This document shows positions 19,095 through 27,701 of a stretch of 64,000 nucleotides of DNA, piece after piece. Both the position numbers and the translations under genes were made by a program. Origin of the DNA: an uncultured Clostridia bacterium (GTDB taxonomy: Bacteria; Bacillota; Clostridia; Christensenellales; Aristaeellaceae); NCBI GenBank assembly GCA_946536315.1, contig CAMNEH010000002.1:1-64000 (forward strand), in the 5' to 3' direction. The first letter of the stretch is position 1. Each line of letters begins with the position of its first letter. The notes below the pieces were generated by a model, which had not been told where the DNA came from, did not search any database, and saw only the letters and a list, made by a program, of their open reading frames with translations.

Positions 19095-21128
19095 ATGAGC
19101 TGGGAAAAAGAAATCATCCGCCTCGTCAACCTGGACGCGCCGGCCCTGAGCGAGGCCAGAGCGCTCCTGCAGCGCGGCGACGAAGCCGGCTGCGCCGAAG
19201 CGCTGCTGCGCCATTTCCGTACGCGCACGTCACCGCGCTACCTGTTTGACATGGACGACCTCCGCCGCAACAGCGATCCCGGCCTGCTGGCGGACGCTGA
19301 GGAGGTCATGCGCGACACCCTGTACGGTTATACGTTTCCCCACGGGGTCGACTGGCATTTCAACCCGACCACCGACGCCGCGCACGACAACGAATGGAGC
19401 TGGAGCCTGTACCGCTTTATCTACTGGCAGCCGCTCGCGCGCGCGTACGCGCTGACCGGGGACGAGAAGTACCCGCTCAAGGCGCTGAGCCTGCTGAAAA
19501 GCTTTCTGCAGGCCTGGCCGCTTGAGGATTTTTTGGCGGATGAGGACGCCTACATCCGGGCGCACCAGTATCCCAGCTATCCCTGGCGGCATATTGAGAC
19601 CGCCATGCGCCTGTACACGGCCTTTCTCCCCTGCCTGGCCGCCTTCAGGCACAGCGAGGCCTTCGACGACGAGGGCTGGGCGCTGTATTTGGGCGCGATC
19701 CGCCAGCATGCGGATTTCCTGGTGACGCATTACACCAACCATGAGCGCAGCTCCAACTGGCTGACGATGGAGTCCGGCGCGCTGCTGCAGACCGCCATCC
19801 TTTTCCCCGAGCTCGATCAGGCGGACGTCTGGCTGAAGCACGGTTATCAGCGCGTGATGCACGAGCTGCGGTATTCGTTTGACAATGACGGCGTCCACAT
19901 GGAGCGCACGAGCATCTATCACATGGTGGCGTCGATCAGCTATTATCAGTGCGTCCGCCTGTGCGAGCTGAACGGCATTCCCGTGCCGCCCTACGCCCGC
20001 CCCGCCCTGACCCGGGCCTGCGAATTCCTGCTCAGGCAGCTGAAGCCCGATTTTTCCACCCCGATGATCGGCGACGCGGACCGCAACGACCTGCTCGCGC
20101 GCCGGAGCGACCGCTCGCTGTACGAGGGCATGAACCTGTCCATGGATCCCTTTGACCTGAACGAGATGCGCGCTTGGTTCCGCCAGATGGCCGAATGGAC
20201 CGGCCGCGGCGACTTTTTATGGGCGGCCACCGCCCGCGCGCAGGGGCATCCGCCCATCGAGCGCAATTTCAGCATGAAGGAAGCCGGCATCCACATCATG
20301 CGCACCGGGTGGGGACCCGACGACAGCTACATGCACGTTCACGGCGTGCAGCTGGAGCGCGGGGAAAAGAGCACGCACAGCCACAACGACACCGGACACC
20401 TCGAGCTGCAGATCGCGGGCGAGGACATCCTCATCGACGGCGGGCGGTACATTTACAACCAGTCCATCTGGCGCGACTGGCGGCATTACTTTACCGGCGC
20501 GCTGGCGCACAACACCCTCTATATGGACGACCTGACCATGGGCGCGGTGCCGAATGTCAGCCGGGTGCGCGGGGTGCGGCTCTTCCTGCACCGTTTTGAG
20601 GAAAACGCGCAGTTTGCCGTCATCGACGTCAGCCACAACGGCTATGTGTTCACGGACGACCCGGTCTGCCACCGCCGCACCGTCGTGCGGCTGGAGCAGG
20701 ACGTCTACGTCATTTTTGACCGCGTGACCGGTCTCGGCCTTCAGCCCCACGATTTCAGGCTGACCTGGCAATTCGCGCCGGGGCAATTGGCCGGGCAGGA
20801 CGGCGCGTGGCGCTATACCACGCCGCGGGATCGTCACTACGCCGTCACCGTCCGCGCGGACGCGGCCATGGACGCCGTCTGCCTCTGCGGCAGCACTGAC
20901 CCCATCGGCGGCTGGGTCAGCTACGGCTACAGCCTGCGCGAGCCGGCGCCGCAGCTCAGCCTGCGCTTTTCCGGTCCGGCGCCGTTCAGCTGCGTGACGG
21001 TCATCGCGCCGCCGGACTGCGCTGCCAGCATTGAAACCGCCGGCGAAAACGCCAGCGTGACCCTGGGCGGGCGCTGTCACAGCGTCCTGACCATCCGAAA
21101 CGACCGCATTGAAAGGACAGACGCATGA
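19095..21128 (+). CDS. Heparinase II/III family polysaccharide lyase, no signal peptide
   Basis: Alpha/alpha toroid-type N-terminus; 'STHSHNDTGHLELQIAGEDILIDGGRYIYNQ...HYFTGALAHNTLYMDD' heparinase II/III motif. Confidence 0.88.
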   Translation: MSWEKEIIRLVNLDAPALSEARALLQRGDEAGCAEALLRHFRTRTSPRYLFDMDDLRRNSDPGLLADAEEVMRDTLYGYTFPHGVDWHFNPTTDAAHDNEWSWSLYRFIYWQPLARAYALTGDEKYPLKALSLLKSFLQAWPLEDFLADEDAYIRAHQYPSYPWRHIETAMRLYTAFLPCLAAFRHSEAFDDEGWALYLGAIRQHADFLVTHYTNHERSSNWLTMESGALLQTAILFPELDQADVWLKHGYQRVMHELRYSFDNDGVHMERTSIYHMVASISYYQCVRLCELNGIPVPPYARPALTRACEFLLRQLKPDFSTPMIGDADRNDLLARRSDRSLYEGMNLSMDPFDLNEMRAWFRQMAEWTGRGDFLWAATARAQGHPPIERNFSMKEAGIHIMRTGWGPDDSYMHVHGVQLERGEKSTHSHNDTGHLELQIAGEDILIDGGRYIYNQSIWRDWRHYFTGALAHNTLYMDDLTMGAVPNVSRVRGVRLFLHRFEENAQFAVIDVSHNGYVFTDDPVCHRRTVVRLEQDVYVIFDRVTGLGLQPHDFRLTWQFAPGQLAGQDGAWRYTTPRDRHYAVTVRADAAMDAVCLCGSTDPIGGWVSYGYSLREPAPQLSLRFSGPAPFSCVTVIAPPDCAASIETAGENASVTLGGRCHSVLTIRNDRIERTDA

Positions 21129-21892
21129 ACATCGGATACTGTGGAAAACCGGCTGCCGCGGCGCAGGCCGCGCAGGCGGGCTTTGATTACCTGGAGCTGC
21201 CGCTCAACATGATTGCGGGACTGTCTGACGAAGACTTCGAAGCCGCACGTCAGACGCTCGCGGACGCCGGACTGCCCACGCCGGCGTTCAACCTGCTGTT
21301 TCCGAAGGATCTGGCGCTGCTGTCCCCTCTCTGCGCCGACGAAGCCATCACGGAGTACCTCGGCCGCGCGTTTGAGCGCATGGAAGCGCTCGGCGGACGG
21401 ACCGTCGTTTTCGGCAGCGGACGCAGCCGCCAGCGCCCTGACGGCATTCCATATCCTTCCGCCTACAGGCGGCTCATCCGCGTGACCGCGCTGACGGGCC
21501 AGGCAGCCGCCGCGCACGGGATCACCGTGGTCATCGAGCCGCTGAACCGCGGCGAAAGCAACATGATCAATTCCGTGGGCGAAGGCGCGGGCCTGGTCGC
21601 CGCTGTCGACCTTCCCAACGTGCGCCTGCTCGCGGATTACTACCACATGGCCGTGGAGCACGAGCCGCCCGAGGACATCGCGCGGCTTTCCGGCATCAGC
21701 CACGCGCACATCGCCGCAGAGGCCGGCCGCCGCTTCCCCCTGACGGAGGACGATGGCTACCGCCGGATGTTCGCCGCGATGAAGCAGACCGGCTACAGCG
21801 GCCTGCTCAGCATCGAAGGAAAAACCGACAGCCTGCTCACGGACGGCCCTCAGGCGATCCGGCTGCTGAAGCGGCTGTGGGAGGAGGCGTGA
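21125..21892 (+). CDS. Sugar phosphate isomerase/epimerase (xylose isomerase-like TIM barrel)
   Basis: 'GFDYLELPLNMI', 'VVIEPLNRGESNMINSVGEG', 'LLADYYHM', 'LSIEGK'; ATGA overlap with the heparinase gene. Confidence 0.85.
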   Translation: MNIGYCGKPAAAAQAAQAGFDYLELPLNMIAGLSDEDFEAARQTLADAGLPTPAFNLLFPKDLALLSPLCADEAITEYLGRAFERMEALGGRTVVFGSGRSRQRPDGIPYPSAYRRLIRVTALTGQAAAAHGITVVIEPLNRGESNMINSVGEGAGLVAAVDLPNVRLLADYYHMAVEHEPPEDIARLSGISHAHIAAEAGRRFPLTEDDGYRRMFAAMKQTGYSGLLSIEGKTDSLLTDGPQAIRLLKRLWEEA

Positions 21893-21893
21893 C

Positions 21894-23015
21894 ATGGACC
21901 AGGTACGTTATGGCATCATCGGCTATGGCAAGATCGGCAGCCAGCATGTCAAAAAAATCCTCGACGGCCAGGTGCCCGAGCTGCGGCTGACCGCCGTCGC
22001 CGACGAAGACCCGGCCCGGCTGGCCGCGGCCAGGCAGGCGCTGGGCGATTCGGTCGCCTATTTTGACAGCGGGGCCGCGCTGATCGCCTCCGGCGCCGTG
22101 GACGCGGTGCACATCTGCACGCCGCACTACCAGCACCCGCCGCTGGCCATCGCCGCGCTGAACGCGGGGCTGCACACCCTGGTGGAAAAGCCCGCCGGCG
22201 TCTATACCCGCCAGGTGCGCGAAATGAACGCCGTCGCCGCCCGTCACCCGGAACTGAAATTCGCCATGGATTTCAACCAGCGCACGGACCCCGCCTATAT
22301 CAAGGCGCGGGAGCTGGTCCGCGGCGGCGCGCTGGGCGATATCGTGCACACGCACTGGCTGATCACCAACTGGTACCGTTCCCAGAGCTATTATGACCAG
22401 GGCGGCTGGCGCGCCACCTGGCGCGGCGAAGGCGGCGGCGTGCTGCTGAACCAGAATCCGCACAACCTGGATATGTGGCAGTGGATCGTCGGCATGCCCA
22501 CGCGGATGCGCGCGCAGGTCTATTATGGCCGTCACCGCGCGATCGAGGTCGAGGACGACGTCGTCGCCCTCGCGGAGTTCGCCAACGGCGCGACCGGCAC
22601 CTATATCACCACCGTGATCGACGCGCCCGGCACCAACCGTCTGGAAATCGACGGGACGCGCGGACGCCTGGTCGTTGAGGGCGGACGTCTGCACCTGGAT
22701 CGCCTGTCCGTGGACGAGCCCGAATTCAACCGCACCTGGACCAAGGGGCTGGGAAAGCCGCCCATGACGGCCGAGGAGGTCCCCGTGGAGGGCGAATACA
22801 CCGCGCACGCGGGGATCATGCGCAATTTCTGCGCGGCCATCCTGCGCGATGAGCCCCTGCTGGCCGACGGACAGGAAGGCATCAACGGGCTGGAAATCTC
22901 CAACGCCATCCACCTGTCGGACTGGCTGGGCGGGCAGTGGGTCGACCTGCCCGTGGACGAGGACCTGTTCTGCCGCCTGCTCGCGGAAAAGTGCGGCGGA
23001 ACACTGCCGGCATAA
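21894..23015 (+). CDS. Gfo/Idh/MocA family oxidoreductase
   Basis: 'YGIIGYGKIGSQHVKKIL', 'HTLVEKPAGVY'. Confidence 0.9.
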   Translation: MDQVRYGIIGYGKIGSQHVKKILDGQVPELRLTAVADEDPARLAAARQALGDSVAYFDSGAALIASGAVDAVHICTPHYQHPPLAIAALNAGLHTLVEKPAGVYTRQVREMNAVAARHPELKFAMDFNQRTDPAYIKARELVRGGALGDIVHTHWLITNWYRSQSYYDQGGWRATWRGEGGGVLLNQNPHNLDMWQWIVGMPTRMRAQVYYGRHRAIEVEDDVVALAEFANGATGTYITTVIDAPGTNRLEIDGTRGRLVVEGGRLHLDRLSVDEPEFNRTWTKGLGKPPMTAEEVPVEGEYTAHAGIMRNFCAAILRDEPLLADGQEGINGLEISNAIHLSDWLGGQWVDLPVDEDLFCRLLAEKCGGTLPA

Positions 23016-23031
23016 CAAGGAGGAATAAAGC

Positions 23032-24072
23032 ATGAATCCTTTTAACGTCGCCGTGATCGGCTGCGGCGCGATTTCCGGCAACCATTTTCACGCGCTCGAA
23101 AAGCTGGATACCGCCCGGCTGACGGCGGTGTGCGATATCAACGCCGAGAAAGCGAACGCCGCCGCGGACGCGCAGCACGTTCGGGCCTGCACCGACTGGC
23201 AGGCGCTGATTCAGGACCCCGGCATCGACGCGGTTCACCTCTGCGTGCCGCACTGGCTGCACCGGCCCATGGCGGTCGCCGCGCTGCGCGCGGGCAAGCA
23301 CGTGCTGTGCGAAAAGCCGATGGGGATGAACGCGGACGAGGCCGCCCAAATGGCCGCCGCCGCGCGCGAGACCGGGAAGGCGCTGACCGTGTGCTTCCAG
23401 AACCGCTACAATCCCGCCTCGCGCAGGATGAAGGCCCTGATCGACAGCGGCGCGCTCGGCGCGTTTCTGGGCGGCAGCGCTTTCGTCGTGTGGAACCGCG
23501 GCGAACAGTATTACCAGAACTGCGACTGGCGCGGACGCTGGCGCACCGAGGGCGGCTCCGTGCTGATCAACCAGGCGATCCACACGCTCGACCTGATCAA
23601 CTGGCTGTCCGGCGGCCTGCGCGTCACGCACGGCCGCATGAGCGCGCACCGCCTGGCGCAGACCATCGAGACCGAGGACACCTGCGAGCTGCTGCTGAGC
23701 GACGCCGCAGGGCACCGCTGCCTGTTTTACGCCAGCAATTGCGGCGTGAACAACCTGCCCGTGCAGCTGCACCTGACTTTCGAGCAGGGCGAGCTGCACA
23801 TGGACGGCAGCCGCCTGACCGTCAAAACGCCGGACATGACCGCGCTGGAGGATTACAGCGCCCAGGTCAAAGTCGGCAAAGACTACTGGGGCAGCGGCCA
23901 CGGCCCCTTCATCGAGGATTTTTACCGCCGGCTTCAGGCCGGCGAAGCGCCGGCCATTCCCCCGGAGGACGCGCTTCGCACCATGCGCCTGATGGACGAG
24001 GCATACCGCGCGGACACATCAGAAAGGAGGCGGCCCGACAATGAGTGCGATCCCCCATCCCGGACGGAATAA
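23032..24072 (+). CDS. Gfo/Idh/MocA family oxidoreductase
   Basis: 'VAVIGCGAISGNHFHAL', 'HVLCEKPMGMNADEAAQM'; 3' end overlaps the next gene by about 32 bp. Confidence 0.9.
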   Translation: MNPFNVAVIGCGAISGNHFHALEKLDTARLTAVCDINAEKANAAADAQHVRACTDWQALIQDPGIDAVHLCVPHWLHRPMAVAALRAGKHVLCEKPMGMNADEAAQMAAAARETGKALTVCFQNRYNPASRRMKALIDSGALGAFLGGSAFVVWNRGEQYYQNCDWRGRWRTEGGSVLINQAIHTLDLINWLSGGLRVTHGRMSAHRLAQTIETEDTCELLLSDAAGHRCLFYASNCGVNNLPVQLHLTFEQGELHMDGSRLTVKTPDMTALEDYSAQVKVGKDYWGSGHGPFIEDFYRRLQAGEAPAIPPEDALRTMRLMDEAYRADTSERRRPDNECDPPSRTE

Positions 24073-25021
24073 GGCGGCCGTTCCGCACAAAATGTCCCTG
24101 GGAAAACGCATCCGGCGCGATTTTCAGAAGCACTGGACGCTGTACCTGCTGTTTTTACCTGTGCTGGCCTACTTTCTCATTTTCAAGTACGCGCCGATGG
24201 CCGGCCTGGCCATTTCGTTCCAGAATTACAAGGCGGCCAAGGGCATTCAGGGCAGTCAATGGGTCGGCTTCATGCATTTCCGGAATTTCTTTAACGACCC
24301 ATATCTGCCGCGGCTTTTGCGCAACACCGTCACCATCGCGCTGAGCACGCTGATTTTCTCCTTCCCCATGCCCATTCTGCTGGCGCTCCTGATCAACGAG
24401 CTGCGCTCCAAGGCGCTCTCCCGCACCGTGCAGACCATCAGCTATATCCCCCACTTCATTTCCACCGTGGTCGTCTGCGGCATCATCCGCGGCCTGGTCG
24501 ACCGCACCGGCGGCGTGACCATGCTGCTGCACGCGCTGTTCGGCATGCCGGTCACCAATATGCTGTATGAGCCGTCGTACTTTGTGCCCATCTACATCGT
24601 ATCGGACATCTGGTCCAATATCGGCTGGAATTCCATCGTCTACCTCTCCGCGCTGACCGCCATCGACCAGGAGCTGTACGAGGCCGCGCGCGTCGACGGC
24701 GCCAACAAATGGCATCAGATCATTCACGTCACCATTCCCTGCCTGGTGCCGACCATCATCATCATGTTCATCCTGAAGGTCGGAAAGGTGTTCGACGTAG
24801 GCTATGAGAAGGTCATGCTGCTGTACACGCCGCTGACCTACGAAACCGCCGACGTCATCAACACCTATGTGTACCGCCGCGGCTTCGGCGGCGGCGCCGG
24901 GGAAACCGTGAACCTCAGCTATTCCACCGCCGTCGGCTTTTTCAACTCCGTTGTCTGTTTCATGCTGGTCTATTTCACCAACAAGCTGACCCAGAAAATG
25001 GGCGGCAACAGTCTGTGGTAA
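24041..25021 (+). CDS. LplB-type sugar ABC transporter permease
   Basis: Six hydrophobic segments; 'ALTAIDQELYEAARVDGANKWHQIIHVTIPCL' EAA loop. Confidence 0.92.
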   Translation: MSAIPHPGRNKAAVPHKMSLGKRIRRDFQKHWTLYLLFLPVLAYFLIFKYAPMAGLAISFQNYKAAKGIQGSQWVGFMHFRNFFNDPYLPRLLRNTVTIALSTLIFSFPMPILLALLINELRSKALSRTVQTISYIPHFISTVVVCGIIRGLVDRTGGVTMLLHALFGMPVTNMLYEPSYFVPIYIVSDIWSNIGWNSIVYLSALTAIDQELYEAARVDGANKWHQIIHVTIPCLVPTIIIMFILKVGKVFDVGYEKVMLLYTPLTYETADVINTYVYRRGFGGGAGETVNLSYSTAVGFFNSVVCFMLVYFTNKLTQKMGGNSLW

Positions 25022-25034
25022 AGGAGGGAACGCC

Positions 25035-25916
25035 ATGAGCCAATCCGCTGAAAAGCGTCCCCGTGCGATCCGCATCCCGCTGGGCGAGCGCATCTTCTAC
25101 CATGTGGACGCTGTGCTGTTGATTTTTCTGTGCGTGCTGATCCTGATCCCGCTGATCCACGTTCTCGCCGGCTCCTTCAGCGACGGCATGTCCTATATGG
25201 GACACTCCGGCCTGCTGTTCTGGCCGCTGAATCCGACGCTGGACGCGTACCGCGCCGTCATCCGCAACCAGAATATCTGGACCGGGTACGTCAACACCCT
25301 GTTCATCGTCGTGGTCGGGACGCTGCTGAACATGCTGTTCACGCTGGTCGCCGCCTATGTCCTCAGCCGGAAGAACTATATGCTGAAACGCATTTTCACG
25401 ATTCTGGTCGTATTCAGCATGTACTTTTCCGGCGGCATGATTCCCTTCTTTCTCGTGGTCAAGGGCGTCGGGCTCTACAAATCCACCTGGGCGCTCATCA
25501 TCCCCTCGCTGGTCAACGTGTTTAACCTGATCATCATGCGCACGGCCATGACCGGCGTGCCGGACAGCCTGGAGGAGAGCGCGCAGCTGGACGGCGCCGG
25601 GCACCTGACCATCCTGTTCACGATCATCACCCCGCTGATCCTGCCCTCCGTCGCCGTCGTCGGCCTGTATTACGCGGTCTCGCACTGGAACAGCTGGTTC
25701 AACGCCATGCTGTTCATCAAGGAACGGCGGAAGTATCCGCTGCAGCTGGTCCTGCGAGAGATCCTGATCCTGTCCGACACGGACGAGGATTACACGATGA
25801 GCGAAACCATCAAGTTCGCCACGATCGTCGTGGCCACCGTCCCGATTTTGACGGTGTACCCCTTTATTCAAAAATACTTTGTCAAAGGCGTCATGGTCGG
25901 CGCCGTGAAAGGATAA
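25035..25916 (+). CDS. YtcP/LplC-type carbohydrate ABC transporter permease
   Basis: 'GVPDSLEESAQLDGAGHLTILFTIITPLILP' EAA-like loop; C-terminal 'YPFIQKYFVKGVMVGAVKG' typical of YtcP/LplC permeases. Confidence 0.92.
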   Translation: MSQSAEKRPRAIRIPLGERIFYHVDAVLLIFLCVLILIPLIHVLAGSFSDGMSYMGHSGLLFWPLNPTLDAYRAVIRNQNIWTGYVNTLFIVVVGTLLNMLFTLVAAYVLSRKNYMLKRIFTILVVFSMYFSGGMIPFFLVVKGVGLYKSTWALIIPSLVNVFNLIIMRTAMTGVPDSLEESAQLDGAGHLTILFTIITPLILPSVAVVGLYYAVSHWNSWFNAMLFIKERRKYPLQLVLREILILSDTDEDYTMSETIKFATIVVATVPILTVYPFIQKYFVKGVMVGAVKG

Positions 25917-25920
25917 GGGT

Positions 25921-26922
25921 ATGCGCGTTCCCTACGACACCATGCGCGCGGAGTTCGTCCGCGTGCTGAACAAATATGGCATCACCGGCGACCGGGCGGC
26001 GCTGTCCGCCACGCTGTACGCGGACGCCAGCCGTGACGGCATCTACACCCACGGCCTGAACCGTTTCCCCAAGTTCATCAAAAGCATCGAGGCCGGCCTG
26101 GTCGACGTGCAGGCCACGCCCGTGCTGGAGGCGGACTGCGGCGCGCTGGAGCGCTGGGACGGCCGCCGCGGACCGGGCAACCTGAACGCGCACGCCTGTA
26201 TGCGCCGCGCGATCGACCTGGCGCACGAACGCACCATGGGCGTCGTGGCGCTGCGCAACACCAATCACTGGATGCGGCCCGGCAACTACGGCCTGATGGC
26301 GGTTGAGGAAAACTGCATCGGCATCCTCTGGACCAACACCGTGCCCAACATGCCGCCCTGGGGCGGCAGGGAAGCGCGGCTGGGCAACAATCCCGTGGTG
26401 TTCGCCATCCCCAACGGGGATGACGCGCCGGTGCTGCTGGACGTGGCGATGTCCATGTTCTCCTACGGCAAGCTGGAGAGCTATGCCCGCGCGGACAGGC
26501 CCCTGCCCGTGGACGGCGGGTTTGACGAAAGCCAGCATCTGACCCGGAACGCCGCGGATATCCTGAAAACGCACCAGGCTTTGCCGATCGGCTACTGGAA
26601 GGGCAGCGGCCTGTCCCTGATGCTGGACCTGATCGCCGCGGCCCTGAGCGGCGGCCTGACCTCGCGCGAGGTCGGCGAGCAGCCCGGGGAGACCGCGCTG
26701 AGCCAGGTATTCATCGCCATCGACCTGAAGCGCCTGCCGGACGCGGACGCGTTCGCGGAGCGCCTGCGCCTGAGCCTGGCCGACCTGCTGACCTCCAAAC
26801 CCGTCGATCCGGCGAAGCCCGTGTACTATCCCGGCCAGAACATGATGCGGACGCGCGCTGACAATATGGCCAACGGCATTCCTGTGGACGAAAGCATCTG
26901 GGAGGCCGTATGCGCGATGTAA
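25921..26922 (+). CDS. Ldh-family NAD(P)-dependent dehydrogenase, YiaK/DlgD-like (3-dehydro-L-gulonate 2-dehydrogenase)
   Basis: 'DGIYTHGLNRFPKFI', 'ALRNTNHWMRPGNYGLMA', 'DVAMSMFSYGKLESYAR'. Confidence 0.82.
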   Translation: MRVPYDTMRAEFVRVLNKYGITGDRAALSATLYADASRDGIYTHGLNRFPKFIKSIEAGLVDVQATPVLEADCGALERWDGRRGPGNLNAHACMRRAIDLAHERTMGVVALRNTNHWMRPGNYGLMAVEENCIGILWTNTVPNMPPWGGREARLGNNPVVFAIPNGDDAPVLLDVAMSMFSYGKLESYARADRPLPVDGGFDESQHLTRNAADILKTHQALPIGYWKGSGLSLMLDLIAAALSGGLTSREVGEQPGETALSQVFIAIDLKRLPDADAFAERLRLSLADLLTSKPVDPAKPVYYPGQNMMRTRADNMANGIPVDESIWEAVCAM

Positions 26923-27701
26923 CGCCCCGCTGGATTCCCGGCGCGGTCTCGGCGACGTTCAAAAAGCTGCCCCTGAGCGCGGATGAGATCCTCGCCCTGC
27001 TGCGCGAGTGCGGCCTGAAGACCGTCGAATGGTCCGAAAACGCCCACGTTTTTCCCGACGATCCGGACGGCGCGGCGGTCCTGCGGCAAAAGACGCTGGA
27101 CGCCGGGCTGACCATCGCGGCGTATGGCAGCTATTACCGCCTGGGCGAGCATGAGCGCCCGGAGGAGGACTTCCGGAAAAGCCTGCGCAGCGCGCAGGCG
27201 CTCGGCGCGCCGGTGATCCGGCTCTGGGCCGGTACCGCCGCCTCCTGGGACACCGACGAGGACACGCGCGCGCGCCTGACCCGCGAAGCGGCGCTGGTCG
27301 CGCGCATGTGCGGGGACGCGCAGATCAAGGCCGCGCTGGAATGGCATAAAAATACCCTGACGGACACGAATGAGTCCGCCCTCCGCCTGATCCGGGAGGC
27401 CGACGCGCCCAACCTGTACTGCCTATGGCAGCCGACCGTGGCGCTCAGCCCGCGCGAGCGCGTGGAGGGCATCCGGCAGCTGCGCGGCCGGCTGCTCAAC
27501 TTTCATGTGTATTCCTGGCCGGACGGCGCGCGCGGCCCGCTCAACGCCGCCGAATGGCAGTATTATTTCGACGCCGCGCGGGAGCCGAAGCAGACGCGCG
27601 CCGCGCTGCTCGAATTTGTGCGCGACGACAGCCCGGACCAGTTCCGGCGTGACGCCGCCGTCCTGGTTCAACTGACAGAAAGTGAGAATCGACATGGCTG
27701 A
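26910..27701 (+). CDS. Sugar phosphate isomerase/epimerase (TIM barrel)
   Basis: 'TVEWSENAHVFP', 'GAPVIRLWAGTA', 'AALEWHKNTLTDT', 'LYCLWQPTV'; overlaps the previous gene. Confidence 0.82.
   Translation: MRDVTPRWIPGAVSATFKKLPLSADEILALLRECGLKTVEWSENAHVFPDDPDGAAVLRQKTLDAGLTIAAYGSYYRLGEHERPEEDFRKSLRSAQALGAPVIRLWAGTAASWDTDEDTRARLTREAALVARMCGDAQIKAALEWHKNTLTDTNESALRLIREADAPNLYCLWQPTVALSPRERVEGIRQLRGRLLNFHVYSWPDGARGPLNAAEWQYYFDAAREPKQTRAALLEFVRDDSPDQFRRDAAVLVQLTESENRHG

Noticed and set aside
14343-19214. Long antisense ORFs such as 14343-16388 (-), 17181-19214 (-) and 16147-17340 (-)
   Set aside because: Shadow ORFs opposite well-supported genes; GC-rich third positions keep the antisense frame open and the translations lack recognisable domains.
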